Below, piece by piece: positions 27,240 to 37,051 of a stretch of DNA of 64,000 bases. The notes beneath the pieces are model-generated. The model was not told where the DNA came from. It saw only the letters and a list, made by a program, of their open reading frames with translations, and did no database searches. This DNA is from Algibacter miyuki (GTDB taxonomy: Bacteria > Bacteroidota > Bacteroidia > Flavobacteriales > Flavobacteriaceae). How positions within the stretch are numbered: the first letter of the stretch is position 1; the number at the start of each line of letters is the position of its first letter. The stretch lies in contig NZ_JAUFQP010000013.1 of assembly GCF_030409805.1 (NCBI RefSeq), forward strand, positions 1,060,501 through 1,124,500, given 5' to 3'. Both the position numbers and the translations under genes were made by a program.

Positions 27240-27340
27240 GGCGCAACCCAAAGGGTCGGGCTTTCCGTTTCAAGTCCTCGCACCTCCTTCGTCGGGCTGT
27301 GGGCTTTCCACTGCAATCCCTTGCGCATAGTTCGCAGCTG
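27240..27340 (-). repeat. Dispersed structured intergenic repeat, copy B
   Basis: On the minus strand it reads TGCGCAAGGGATTG ... GAAAGCCCGACCC, then GGGTTGCGCC. The end segments GCGCAA and TTGCGC pair. It contains an internal second AAGCCCACAGCCCGACG half-site. It is preceded on that strand by GCAGCTGCGAAC-like sequence as in copy A (GCCGCGAAC). Confidence 0.72.
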
Positions 27341-27540
27341 TAGTTTGTGCAGCTGTGTTAATTGATTATCAAAAAAATGAGTCTTTAGCTTTAAACACTA
27401 AATATGGCTTGCTGATTTTTTAAGGCGTTATACACGTGCTTTGAATTTCGATGATTGACTAATATATAGATTACCTTATTTAATTATTTGGTGTTTTAGT
27501 ACAGAACATCTTACATTTGCGTATATACTTAATGCGCTAA
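27341..27540 (+). promoter_or_regulatory. Leader region with TAnnTTTG box at 27512-27519
   Basis: TACATTTG at 27512-27519 is a perfect promoter box 21 bases before the ATG at 27541. The rest of this stretch is AT-rich with nothing else recognised. Confidence 0.55.
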
Positions 27541-30204
27541 ATGAACATATTAGATAATTATTTCCGTAAGTTTCATGTACTTTTTATTCTTAAATTTAAA
27601 TTTTCATATGGCTTAGTTATTTTTTTATTGTTAACTTCATTTTCTGCAGTTAGTCAAACTTTCGACAGATTAAATACGCAAAACCTAAAAGGCGGTCACC
27701 TTGGTTTTAGTTCGTTTGTAGATTATAACAATGATGGGTTTTTAGATATTTTTGTAACCGGAGTCGATTTTGATAATAGATTCAATAATGCTGTGTTTTA
27801 TAACAATAATGGCGATTTAAGCTTTACTGAATCCAATATTACTAATATTCCTAGAGTTATTTATGGCGATCATTCGTGGGGAGATTTTGATAATAATGGC
27901 ACCCAAGATTTACTTTACACCGGAACTACAAGTGGTGGGGCTGATTATACTATTACTAAAGTTTATAAAAATTCTAAAAATGGATGTGAATTTATCGAAA
28001 TACCTTTAGGCTTACCAGGTATTTATACAGGAAGTTCTAAGTGGGTCGATATTGATAGTGATGGTCTTTTAGATATTTATTTATCTGGTTTTGATGTGAG
28101 TGGTGTGGCTATTATTACAGCATATAAAAATGAAGGTGATGATACGTTTACAAAGCAAGATATATCGACACTTGATGGCGTATTAGGAGGGAGAGGTAAT
28201 TTTACACGAAACAAATCGCGGTGGGAAGATTTTGATAATGATGGTCTACAAGATTTAATTATTGCTGTGTCTTCTAAAACAGACAAGTCGTTTGATGTTT
28301 ATAAAAATTTAGGGAATTTTCAGTTTTCTTAACAAAATATTGGACTTCCTCAGCTTTCATATGTGGCTATGGATATTGATGATATTAATAATGATGGACT
28401 TGCAGATATTGTATTTACGGGGAGTCCTAATCTTGAAAATACATCAGGTGATGGAACAGGGGATTTTTACGTTTTTGCAAATAATGGTAATATGAATTTC
28501 TCCAACACTTTTACAATTGCAGACGAAGGTGTTTTTTATAATGATATCGAACTCGGGGATATGGATAATGATGGGTTTTTAGATGCCATAAATTATGGAA
28601 CAGGACCTTGGGGGACTTTTCCGGAAATAACTAAAATGTATAAAAATAACGGAAATGGAACTTTTTCTAACTTTTCGCATACCTTACCAGACTGCCGTTT
28701 TGGAGGCGTTGAATTTGGTGATTTTGATAATGATAACGATTTAGATATTCTTTATTTTGGAAGGATATCAGACCCGAGGGATAATGAAATCACCTATATT
28801 TATGAAAATAAACTGATAGATAAGGCCGCGCCATCAGACATTGTTGTAAGTCAAAATTGCATTTGCGATAACACTTTAAATTTTAGTCTTAACAGTGATT
28901 CAGACTCGGTTATATGGAGTTTTGATGATCCAACCACAGGTGCATTAAATACGTCTTTAGATAAGAAAACAAGTCATTTGTTTTCAAATGAAATGACGTA
29001 CACCATTTCAGCAACTTACACTAAAGGTACCTTGACAAGTACAATAAAAAAGGTTGTTAATATCATTGGATTACCAAGTATAGCAAAGCCAGACGACCTT
29101 GTAACATGTTCAGGAGGTAGTGTTAATACATTTGATTTTAATACTTTAAAGGATACTGAAATACTTCAAGGAGCATCGCTTGATAATTTTGAGTTGTTTT
29201 ATTATACATCTTATAACAATGCAGAATCTGATGTATATAGACTTACCATGCCATATAACCCCCAGAATGTAAACGAAACTATTTATTCTCGAATTCAAAA
29301 TAAGAATAACTCTAATTGTTTTGTTATTACCGATTTTGATATTATCTACGAAGCACCACCAATAGCTAATGCTGTTGAAAATATTTTTACCTGTGATGAT
29401 AACGATGATGGTTTTGCGTTATTTGATTTAACTTCTACTGTGGCTACTGTAATTGGTACCCAAGATAAAGTTACAGTTGAGTATTACGATAATCTGGGAA
29501 CTATAATTCCGGTGAGTTCGTTAAGTATTTATGAGAATACTATAGCTAATAGCGAAACAATTACGGCAAGAATTGTAAGTACGGAAACAGGATGTTTTGC
29601 TGAAACCGAAATAAACTTAGTGGTTAACCCGCAACCTAAAGCAAATATTATTAGTGAATTAACGGGCTGTGATGATGATAATGATGGTATTTCTAAATAT
29701 TTTGATACTTCTATGATTAAAGCGGAAGTACTAGGCAATCAAACTAATATAGATGTTACTTTTTATAATAGCAACGGCGATTTATTATCTGAACTTCAAA
29801 ATCCATACACTAATATATTTCCAGATAGTGACTTTATTACAGCAAGACTTACAGATCGTGACACGGGATGTTTTACAGAAACTAGAGTGCTATTACGAAC
29901 AGTTTCAAAAATAAGTTGTATCGAAGAATCGGGAGAAGAAGTTGTTATTGATGGACCGAAGTTTTTTAGCCCAAATAATGATGGGTTTCATGATTATTGG
30001 CAAATTAAAAACATTAATAAATATCCAAATTCGCGTATTTTTATATTTGATAGATACGGTAAACTCTTGAAAGAATTTACAGAAAATAGTGTTGGATGGG
30101 ACGGTTTTTATAATAAAAAAGCATTGTTGTCTGATGATTATTGGTACAGAGTTAAACTTAGTAACGGACAAATATTTTCCGGACATTTCTCACTAATAAG
30201 ATAA
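27541..30204 (+). pseudogene. T9SS type-B sorted FG-GAP/VCBS-repeat surface protein, interrupted by one stop codon
   Basis: An 888-codon frame with a signal peptide, then repeated DxDxDG-type FG-GAP/VCBS blades (DFDNNGTQDLLYTG, DIDSDGLLDIYLSG, DFDNDGLQDLIIAV, DINNDGLADIVFTG, DMDNDGFLDAINYG, DFDNDNDLDILYFG). These are followed by CDDNDDG-type segments and a gliding-motility-associated C-terminal domain (SPNNDGFHDYWQIKN ... FIFDRYGKLL), the type-B signal for the type IX secretion system. A single TAA at 28330-28332 splits it in the same frame, in the middle of a blade repeat. Both sides are otherwise intact. It is either a recent nonsense mutation or a sequencing error. The downstream part has an in-frame GTG at 28363 but would lack a signal peptide. 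Confidence 0.87.
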
Positions 30205-30273
30205 CCCTTTTTGCAGAACCTAGCAAGACTGAATTTTCTGTCTATTGAAAAACGAACCACTGCTCACCAGTCT

Positions 30274-30370
30274 GCGTTAGGGATAGAACGGCATGTTTGA
30301 AATCCTTTTTGTTTTCTTAAAAAACAAAAAGATTGAGTAGTGATAGCCCGACCCTTTTCGGGTAACGCTC
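30274..30370 (+). repeat. Dispersed structured intergenic repeat, copy C
   Basis: Begins GCGTTAGGGATAGAACGG and ends GATAGCCCGACCC...GGGTAACGC. Ends GCGTTA and TAACGC pair perfectly. The middle holds a hairpin CTTTTTGTTTT/AAAACAAAAAG that differs entirely from copies A and B. Confidence 0.75.
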
Positions 30371-30381
30371 AAAAAATAAAT

Positions 30382-33165
30382 CTAAATTTTATCTTTTAAA
30401 TACTTTCCAATTTCCGAATCTTTAATTTTTACAATTTCTTCGGGCGTTCCTACTGCAACGAGTTTTCCACCAGTTTCGCCACCTTTTGGGCCTAAATCGA
30501 TAATGAAATCGGCACATTTGATAAGTTCGATGTTATGTTCTACAACAATAATAGAATGACCATTTTCAATTAAAGCCTGAAACGATTTAAGAAGCTTTTG
30601 AATATCGTGGAAATGGAGTCCGGTTGTAGGTTCGTCGAATATAAAAAGTGTGTTGTCTTTTTTGCTGCCTTTACCTAAAAATGACGCCAGTTTAATACGC
30701 TGCGCCTCGCCACCAGAAAGGGTAGAAGAGCTTTGTCCGAGGGTAACATAACCCAAGCCAACATCTTGCAACGGTTGGAGTTTGTTCTTAATTTTTGTTT
30801 GATTGTTGGCCTCAAAAAAGGTAACTGCATCATCAATGGTTAGGTTTAAAATATCGTCAATATTTTTATCTGCAAAAGTAACTTCGAGCACTTCTTTTTT
30901 AAAGCGTTTGCCTTTACAGGTTTCGCATTCTAGATGCACATCGGCCATAAATTGCATTTCAATAGTCACTTCGCCTTCTCCTTTACAGGTTTCGCAGCGT
31001 CCGCCATCGACATTAAAAGAAAAATGCTTGGCTTGGTAGTTTCTAATGCTACTTAATTTTTGTTTTGAGAATAGGGCACGAATATCATCGTAAGCTTTAA
31101 TATAAGTTACCGGGTTGGAACGCGACGAACGCCCAATAGGGTTTTGATCTACAAACTCAATTTGTTTTATGTTAGCAAAATTGCCTTCTAAACTTGAAAA
31201 TTGCCCAGGTTTATCACCAAAATCGGTTAGTTTTTTCTGTAAAGCAGGAAATAATATTTTTTTAACGAGTGTACTTTTTCCACTTCCAGAAACTCCTGTA
31301 ACCACGGTTAACATGCCTAAAGGAAAGCGTACATCTATATTTTTAAGGTTGTTTTCGCGCGCTCCTTTGATGTCGACATAATATTTTGATTGACGACGTT
31401 TTTTAGGGACTTCAATTTTTAAAGTTTCGTTTAAGTATTGTGCTGTTAACGAGTCGGAAGCCAAAATTGCATCGTAATCGCCTTGCGCAACAACGTGCCC
31501 GCCAAATGTTCCTGCTTCGGGGCCAATATCAATAATGCTATCGGCAGCCTTCATAATGTCTTCGTCGTGCTCCACGACAATAACGGTATTGCCTAAATCG
31601 CGTAAAGATTTTAAAACTAAAATTAAACGCTCGGTATCTTTTGGGTGTAAACCAATACTAGGCTCATCTAAAATATACATGGAACCTACCAAACTACTTC
31701 CTAAAGAGGTGGCTAGGTTTATACGCTGACTTTCTCCTCCAGAAAGTGAGTTCGATTTACGGTTTAACGTTAAGTAATCAAGTCCTACATTGGCTAGAAA
31801 TTCTAAGCGGTTATTGATTTCTTTTAATAAACGCTTGGCAATAGTAGTATCGTGTTCGTTTAATTCTAGCTTATTGAAAAATTCGGCTAATTGATCTAAT
31901 GGTTTTTCTACCAAATCGGAAATACTAGCGCTGCCTACTTTTACATAATTAGCCTCTACTCGTAAACGTTTACCATTACAGGCTTTACATTTTGTTTTTC
32001 CCCGGTAACGCGAAAGCATCACCCGATTTTGGATTTTATAAGCTTTAGATTCGAGTTCGGCGAAAAAGGAGTTTAAGCCTTCAAAATGTTCGTTACCGTC
32101 CCAAATAAGTTGTTTTTGTTCCGTAGATAATTCAAAATAAGGTTTGTGTATAGGGAAATCAAATTTGTGCGAGTTGTTTACCAATTGGTCTTTATACCAA
32201 CTCATAGACTCACCACGCCATGGGAAAATGGCGCTTTCATAAACCGATAAAGCGGTGTTTGGTATTACTAAATCGTCGTCAATACCAACAATGTCACCAT
32301 AGCCTTCACATTTTGGACAAGCACCATAAGGATTGTTAAAACTGAATAAATGCACATTGGGTTCTAAGAAGTTTAAGCCGTCTATTTCAAACTTATTGCT
32401 AAAGCTACGTTGTTTATTATCCTTTAAAGTTTCGATGGTACATTCGCCTTTACCTTCAAAAAAAGCGGTTTGTACAGCATCGGCCAAGCGGTTGTAAAAA
32501 TCTTCTTCGTCCTTTGTAATAATACGATCTACAACTAATAAAACCTTGTCTTTTTTGCCAATTTTTGTAGTATCGTCTATTCTAACAACATCTTCATTAA
32601 TTTTTATCCTAGCATAACCTTGTTGATTTAAGGCTTTTAATTTGTCTTCAATAGTTCGTCCTTCTTCTAAATGAATAGGAGCGAGGAGGAGCATTTTTTC
32701 GCGTTCAGGAAATGTTTTTAAGTAATTTAAAACATCGGTTACGGTATCTTTTTTAACTTCAGTTCCAGAAATTGGTGAGTACGTTTTTCCTATTCTAGCA
32801 AAAAGCAATTTTAAATAATCGTAAATTTCCGTAGTCGTTCCAACGGTAGATCGAGGGTTTGTTGAATTCACCTTTTGCTCAATAGCAATAGCAGGTGCAA
32901 TCCCTTTTATATAGTCTACTTTGGGCTTATTGAGTCGGCCTAAAAATTGTCTGGCATAACTCGAAAGGCTTTCTACATAACGGCGTTGCCCTTCGGCGTA
33001 AAGCGTATCGAAAGCCAGACTTGACTTCCCAGAACCCGAAAGCCCAGTAATTACAACCAATTTGTTTCGTGGGATAACAACATCAATATTTTTAAGGTTG
33101 TGCAGTCTAGCTCCTTTAATAATGATATTTTGTTTTGGGTCAACGTCGGAAATACTTGTATTCAT
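30382..33165 (-). CDS. uvrA: Excinuclease ABC subunit A
   Basis: DNA damage-recognition ATPase of nucleotide excision repair, 927 residues. Two ABC ATPase modules are visible: Walker [21 protein letters not shown] and [11 protein letters not shown]; signatures [14 protein letters not shown] and [14 protein letters not shown]. Zinc-finger cysteines occur in [15 protein letters not shown] and the pair [16 protein letters not shown]. It also has the UvrB-interaction region and the [10 protein letters not shown] motif. Slightly shorter than E. coli UvrA (940) but complete. Transcribed alone; copy C of the repeat lies just beyond its stop. Confidence 0.97.
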   Translation of the reverse strand: MNTSISDVDPKQNIIIKGARLHNLKNIDVVIPRNKLVVITGLSGSGKSSLAFDTLYAEGQRRYVESLSSYARQFLGRLNKPKVDYIKGIAPAIAIEQKVNSTNPRSTVGTTTEIYDYLKLLFARIGKTYSPISGTEVKKDTVTDVLNYLKTFPEREKMLLLAPIHLEEGRTIEDKLKALNQQGYARIKINEDVVRIDDTTKIGKKDKVLLVVDRIITKDEEDFYNRLADAVQTAFFEGKGECTIETLKDNKQRSFSNKFEIDGLNFLEPNVHLFSFNNPYGACPKCEGYGDIVGIDDDLVIPNTALSVYESAIFPWRGESMSWYKDQLVNNSHKFDFPIHKPYFELSTEQKQLIWDGNEHFEGLNSFFAELESKAYKIQNRVMLSRYRGKTKCKACNGKRLRVEANYVKVGSASISDLVEKPLDQLAEFFNKLELNEHDTTIAKRLLKEINNRLEFLANVGLDYLTLNRKSNSLSGGESQRINLATSLGSSLVGSMYILDEPSIGLHPKDTERLILVLKSLRDLGNTVIVVEHDEDIMKAADSIIDIGPEAGTFGGHVVAQGDYDAILASDSLTAQYLNETLKIEVPKKRRQSKYYVDIKGARENNLKNIDVRFPLGMLTVVTGVSGSGKSTLVKKILFPALQKKLTDFGDKPGQFSSLEGNFANIKQIEFVDQNPIGRSSRSNPVTYIKAYDDIRALFSKQKLSSIRNYQAKHFSFNVDGGRCETCKGEGEVTIEMQFMADVHLECETCKGKRFKKEVLEVTFADKNIDDILNLTIDDAVTFFEANNQTKIKNKLQPLQDVGLGYVTLGQSSSTLSGGEAQRIKLASFLGKGSKKDNTLFIFDEPTTGLHFHDIQKLLKSFQALIENGHSIIVVEHNIELIKCADFIIDLGPKGGETGGKLVAVGTPEEIVKIKDSEIGKYLKDKI

Positions 33166-33187
33166 AAGCTTTTATATGCAAATTTCA

Positions 33188-33195
33188 CAAAGATA
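33188..33195 (-). promoter_or_regulatory. TAnnTTTG promoter box of uvrA
   Basis: Minus strand TATCTTTG, 22 bases before the uvrA ATG. Confidence 0.6.
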
Positions 33196-33256
33196 ATTAA
33201 AGTGTATGAGCTTAAAAAATAGAATGCTTAGTAAAGAAATGTTAAAAAAGTAGATA

Positions 33257-33293
33257 TATTTTTGCATTTTAGGAACGATTCTTGTTATATTTG
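33257..33293 (+). promoter_or_regulatory. Two TAnnTTTG boxes upstream of the ECF sigma gene
   Basis: TATTTTTG at 33257-33264 and TATATTTG at 33286-33293 both match. Transcription from either gives a leader of about 100-130 bases before the ATG at 33399. Confidence 0.55.
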
Positions 33294-33398
33294 AACCAGC
33301 TAATTAATTATAAATCAACACTTGCCTATAGCATAACATTACTTTAAAAAAAATAACTCTAAAGAAAGATCCTTTTTTCTTTGAATAAAGTAATGATT

Positions 33399-33983
33399 AT
33401 GAAACACGAACTTATCTCAGATGCTACGTTAGTTAGTAACTATATTAAAGGCGATGAATGTGCTTTAGAAGTACTTATTAAAAGGCATAAGCAAAGAATT
33501 TACAGTTTTATTTATTCGAAAGTATATGATGGCGATGTGGCCGACGATATTTTTCAGGATACCTTTATTAAAGTAATTCGAACATTAAAACGAGGCGCTT
33601 ATAATGAAGAAGGTAAGTTTTTACCATGGGTGATGCGTATTGCGCATAATTTGGTAATCGATTTCTTTAGGAAAAACAACCGCATGCCTAAGTTTTCTAA
33701 TACAGGTGAGTTTAGTATTTTTTCGGTACTTAGTGATAGTACTTTAAATGCTGAAAAAGCGTTGATAAAAGAACAGGTAGAAACAGATGTGAGACGTTTG
33801 GTAGACGAACTTCCAGAGGATCAACGTGAAGTATTATTAATGCGTATTTATAATGATATGAGTTTTAAAGAGATATCAGATAGAACAGGCGTAAGTATTA
33901 ATACAGCATTAGGTAGAATGCGCTATGCCTTAATTAATTTAAGAAAGATTATCGATAAGCATAATATTGTTTTGACCGATTAA
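33399..33983 (+). CDS. ECF-type RNA polymerase sigma factor (sigma-70 family)
   Basis: Alternative sigma factor of 194 residues. Region 2 includes RHKQRIYSFIYSKVYDGDVADDIFQDTFIKV and FLPWVMRIAHNLVIDFFRKN. Region 4 has LPEDQREVLLMRIYNDMSFKEISDRTGVSINTALGRMRYAL, the -35-binding helix-turn-helix. The frame reaches a TTG at 33381, but ATG at 33399 (MKHELISDATLV) fits related proteins. No membrane anti-sigma factor follows; instead a 48-codon gene lies 68 bases downstream. This class of anti-sigma-less ECF gene is common and housekeeping-like in Flavobacteriia. Confidence 0.92.
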   Translation: MKHELISDATLVSNYIKGDECALEVLIKRHKQRIYSFIYSKVYDGDVADDIFQDTFIKVIRTLKRGAYNEEGKFLPWVMRIAHNLVIDFFRKNNRMPKFSNTGEFSIFSVLSDSTLNAEKALIKEQVETDVRRLVDELPEDQREVLLMRIYNDMSFKEISDRTGVSINTALGRMRYALINLRKIIDKHNIVLTD

Positions 33984-34051
33984 ATTTGATACAGGCAATA
34001 AAGTAAATGTTGCTGCGTTTATTATTTAAATTAACCCTTAAATTTTAAGAC

Positions 34052-34198
34052 ATGCAGAAAATTTACTCTAAAAAATCTTTTAATCAACCTGAAAATAAGG
34101 AACCCAAAGCGGAAACGGTTAAGTTTCTTTTGGACTATTCAAAGGCATTAAAAGTAACCGTTTATAAAAATTTAGAGTTTGAAACACTCTTAAACTAA
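34052..34198 (+). CDS. 48-residue protein downstream of the ECF sigma gene
   Basis: Frame starting ATG at 34052: MQKIYSKKSFNQPENKEPKA, then ETVKFLLDYSKALKVTVYKN and LEFETLLN, stop TAA. It is basic, hydrophilic at first, then an amphipathic helix (KFLLDYSKAL). The coding look (good codon use, ATG, immediate terminator after the stop) and position 68 bases after the sigma gene suggest a real co-transcribed gene. It could be a small regulator of the sigma factor. No family recognised. Confidence 0.68.
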   Translation: MQKIYSKKSFNQPENKEPKAETVKFLLDYSKALKVTVYKNLEFETLLN

Positions 34199-34203
34199 AC
34201 ATA

Positions 34204-34240
34204 AAAAAAGCGTCTAAATTATTAATTTAGACGCTTTTTT
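34204..34240. terminator. Bidirectional terminator between the sigma/small gene and the Gfo/Idh gene
   Basis: Seventeen-base perfect arms (AAAAAAGCGTCTAAATT and complement) around ATT, flanked by A and T tracts. Confidence 0.9.
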
Positions 34241-34259
34241 ATGTTCTTCAAAATTTGAA

Positions 34260-35246
34260 CTAATACTGTAAATTAATTAGATTTCTTACAGAATCTAAAG
34301 TATTTATGAGTGTTTTACTGAATTCAAAATTCATAATATCACTTTCTTTTTTACCATTACGAATAAGGTCATTAAAATGAATGGCTTCGTAATTATAACC
34401 AATAGTTTTATAGTTGAAATCTAGTCTTTCTTCTTTTTCGTTAGCTTTTACAGTTACCGTTGTTGGCATATGAAACATGGTGTTAATGGTTATTGTTCCA
34501 CCTTCACAATGAAAAATAGCCTCTGTAGGTGTGGCTTTTAAAAGCGTACTTTTTAAGTGTGCAGTTTCTCCATTTTTATATTCAAAAACCATATTGCAAG
34601 TAGAGTCTGCTCCATTTTCAAAAAAAGTAGCGTCTGCTTTCATCGTTTCAGGAATACCTAAAGTGGACAAGGCTGCAAAAATAGGGTAGATACCAATATC
34701 TAATAAACTACCTCCACCAAGCGATTTATTAAAAAGGCGTGCTTTGTTATCAAAGTCACGATGAAAACCAAAATCAGCTTCAACTTTAAGAAGTTTTCCG
34801 TAGGTTTCATTTTTTAATTCGCCTAAAACAAACTGGTAATGTGGCAAGAAATAAGTCCACAGTGCTTCCATAAGGAGCACATTTTTTTCTTGCGCCTTAG
34901 CAATCATTTCATCAACCTGGTAAGTATCCATTGCAAAAGGCTTTTCGCATAAAACGGCAATGCCGTGTTCTAAACATAAAAGCGTATTTTCTTTATGCAA
35001 AGCGTGTGGTGTGGCAATATATACAGCGTCAATATTTGGGTCTTGGGCTAAAGCTTCATAACTGTTATATGCTTTTGTAGCCTTATATTTTGACGCAAAA
35101 TTATCTGCTTTTTCTTGTGAACGTGATGCCACAGCGTGCAATTTTGCATCCGGAATAGTTAGTAAATCTTGAGCAAATTTGTTTGCTATATTGCCGAGAC
35201 CAATAATGCCCCAGTTTATGGTTTTATGTTGTGATGGATTTGTCAT
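34260..35246 (-). CDS. Gfo/Idh/MocA-family NAD(P)-dependent oxidoreductase
   Basis: Sugar or polyol dehydrogenase-like protein of 328 residues. The Rossmann fold opens WGIIGLGNIANKFAQDL; the family motif CEKPFAMD (lysine in the catalytic site) and the C-terminal domain with GGGSLLDIGIYPIF (aspartate/histidine-type active site) follow. It is the last gene of a PIG-L/small peptide/symporter operon, overlapping the symporter gene by 23 bases. Context suggests it acts on the solute imported by the symporter, perhaps an N-acetylated or amino sugar. The substrate cannot be read from sequence. Confidence 0.9.
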   Translation of the reverse strand: MTNPSQHKTINWGIIGLGNIANKFAQDLLTIPDAKLHAVASRSQEKADNFASKYKATKAYNSYEALAQDPNIDAVYIATPHALHKENTLLCLEHGIAVLCEKPFAMDTYQVDEMIAKAQEKNVLLMEALWTYFLPHYQFVLGELKNETYGKLLKVEADFGFHRDFDNKARLFNKSLGGGSLLDIGIYPIFAALSTLGIPETMKADATFFENGADSTCNMVFEYKNGETAHLKSTLLKATPTEAIFHCEGGTITINTMFHMPTTVTVKANEKEERLDFNYKTIGYNYEAIHFNDLIRNGKKESDIMNFEFSKTLINTLDSVRNLINLQY

Positions 35247-36936
35247 TTGGTGTAATAAATTGAATTAAACATGCAATACCGATTACGATAGCACAACCTA
35301 CAAAATTTAGCCATAAAAAGGGCAAATTAATCAAGTTGTTTAAGTCTAAAAGATATAAGGTGATAACTAAAATTTGCGTGATTAAGGCGCCTATAAAAAC
35401 GGCATTTCCTTTTACAAATTTAAAGAAAAAAGCCAAAAGGAAAATACCTAAAACATTACCATAAAAAATAGACCCGATGATGTTAACCAGTTGAATTAAA
35501 TTTTCAGCCAAATTAGCTACACAAGCGACACCAATTGCGATAATACCCCAAGCAAAGGTGAACCAGCGCGAGGCTTTTACCATTTCAGCTTCGGTTTTTT
35601 CACTCGTGTTTCTTTTGTATAAATCTATGGTTGTTGTAGATCCTAAGGCGTTTAATTCACTGGCTGTGCTAGACATAGCTGCACTTAAAATAACTGCTAA
35701 AAGCAAGCCTATAAGTCCGCGAGGAAGGTTGTTTAGTATAAAATGAATAAACACGTAATCTTTATCGTTACTTTCCACTTTTATGTTTTCACTTGCCGAA
35801 GCTTTATCTATTAAATCGCGTGCTTCTTGTCGTAACTCGTCATTAGCTTTGTTGGCTAACGCAATATATTTTTCAGCTTCAGGATTATCGGTATTTATAA
35901 AAGCGTTTATAATTTTTTGTTTATCATTAAAAATGGCTTCTTGTTCGTTTTGAAGATTTTTATACGCTTCTCCATATTCAGAATTTAAAACGACTTCAGT
36001 TGCCGTAGGATTGAAATTTACAGGGGCTTGGTTGAATTGATAAAAAACAAACACCATAACACCTACTAATAAAATGAAGAATTGCATTGGTATTTTTAAT
36101 AAACCATTGAATATTAAACCGAGTTGCATTTCCTTAACAGATTTACCTGAAAGATAGCGTTGAACTTGACTTTGATCGGTTCCGAAATAGGAAAGCATTA
36201 AAAATGTACCACCAATAATACCAGACCAAAAGGTATATCTATTATTTAGGTTGAATGAAAAATCTAAGACTTCCATTTTTCCACTTGCCCCAGCAATATC
36301 AAGCGCTTTACTAAAGGTGATGTCTTCTGGAAGTTTATCTACAATTAAAAAGAAGGCCACCAACATACCAAAAAAGATAACCACCATTTGATGTTTTTGC
36401 GTAACGTTTACTGCTCGCGTTCCTCCCGAAACGGTATAAATTATAACGAGTAAACCAATAACAATGTTTAGGGTTAATAAGTCCCAACCAAGCACAACTG
36501 ACAGAATAATAGCTGGAGCAAAAATGGTAATACCTGCGGCTAAGCCACGTTGTATTAAAAATAAAATGGCAGCAAGTGTTCGGGTTTTTAAATCGAAACG
36601 TTTTTCTAAAAACTCATAAGCCGTGTACACTTTTAAACGGTGATACAGTGGGATAAAAACCATACAGATAACCACCATGGCAATAGGTAAACCAAAGTAA
36701 AATTGCACAAAACCCATGCCGTCGTTAAAGGCTTGTCCTGGTGTTGATAAAAAAGTGATGGCGCTGGCTTGCGTGGCCATAACGGATAAGCCAATAGTCC
36801 ACCATTTTGAAGTGTTTCCACCTTTTAAGTAATCTTCTACATTGCGGCTTCCACGAGTTTGGTACGTGCCGTAAGCTACTATAGCGATTAAGGTAACGCA
36901 AAGTACCGTCCAATCAATCCAATTTAAAGTTTGCAT
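35224..36936 (-). CDS. Sodium:solute symporter (SSS family)
   Basis: Inner-membrane Na+-coupled symporter of 570 residues, about 13-14 segments. Family features: GSRNVEDYLKGGNTSKWWTIGLSVMATQASAITFLSTPG near the N-terminus, YTAYEFLEKRFDLKTR, YTVSGGTRAVNVTQKHQ, and YFGTDQSQVQRYLSGKS. A soluble insertion of about 110 residues (roughly 295-400) is rich in acidic and lysine residues and is typical of flavobacterial SSS proteins. A 36-residue membrane peptide is encoded 3 bases upstream. The substrate is unknown, probably a sugar-like compound given the Gfo/Idh partner. Confidence 0.92.
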   Translation of the reverse strand: MQTLNWIDWTVLCVTLIAIVAYGTYQTRGSRNVEDYLKGGNTSKWWTIGLSVMATQASAITFLSTPGQAFNDGMGFVQFYFGLPIAMVVICMVFIPLYHRLKVYTAYEFLEKRFDLKTRTLAAILFLIQRGLAAGITIFAPAIILSVVLGWDLLTLNIVIGLLVIIYTVSGGTRAVNVTQKHQMVVIFFGMLVAFFLIVDKLPEDITFSKALDIAGASGKMEVLDFSFNLNNRYTFWSGIIGGTFLMLSYFGTDQSQVQRYLSGKSVKEMQLGLIFNGLLKIPMQFFILLVGVMVFVFYQFNQAPVNFNPTATEVVLNSEYGEAYKNLQNEQEAIFNDKQKIINAFINTDNPEAEKYIALANKANDELRQEARDLIDKASASENIKVESNDKDYVFIHFILNNLPRGLIGLLLAVILSAAMSSTASELNALGSTTTIDLYKRNTSEKTEAEMVKASRWFTFAWGIIAIGVACVANLAENLIQLVNIIGSIFYGNVLGIFLLAFFFKFVKGNAVFIGALITQILVITLYLLDLNNLINLPFLWLNFVGCAIVIGIACLIQFITPNDKSITT

Positions 36937-36939
36937 AAA

Positions 36940-37050
36940 TTAAAAGGCTTTGGTTATCAAATAAAATAGAACAAAATACACCGCGTTAGCTATTAACACT
37001 ACAGAATATAGCTTTAACCACGTTTGTTTTGGAGGTTGATTGTTTTCCAT
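36940..37050 (-). CDS. 36-residue single-pass membrane peptide preceding the symporter
   Basis: Minus-strand frame from ATG at 37050: MENNQPPKQTWLKLYSVVLI, then ANAVYFVLFYLITKAF, stop at 36940. A polar N-terminus leads into one hydrophobic helix ending with a basic residue. It sits 1 base after the PIG-L stop and 3 bases before the symporter ATG, with ordinary codon use. Small accessory peptides are known beside some SSS transporters (for example YhdT beside PanF), so a symporter partner is the likely role. Confidence 0.78.
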   Translation of the reverse strand: MENNQPPKQTWLKLYSVVLIANAVYFVLFYLITKAF

Positions 37051-37051
37051 A

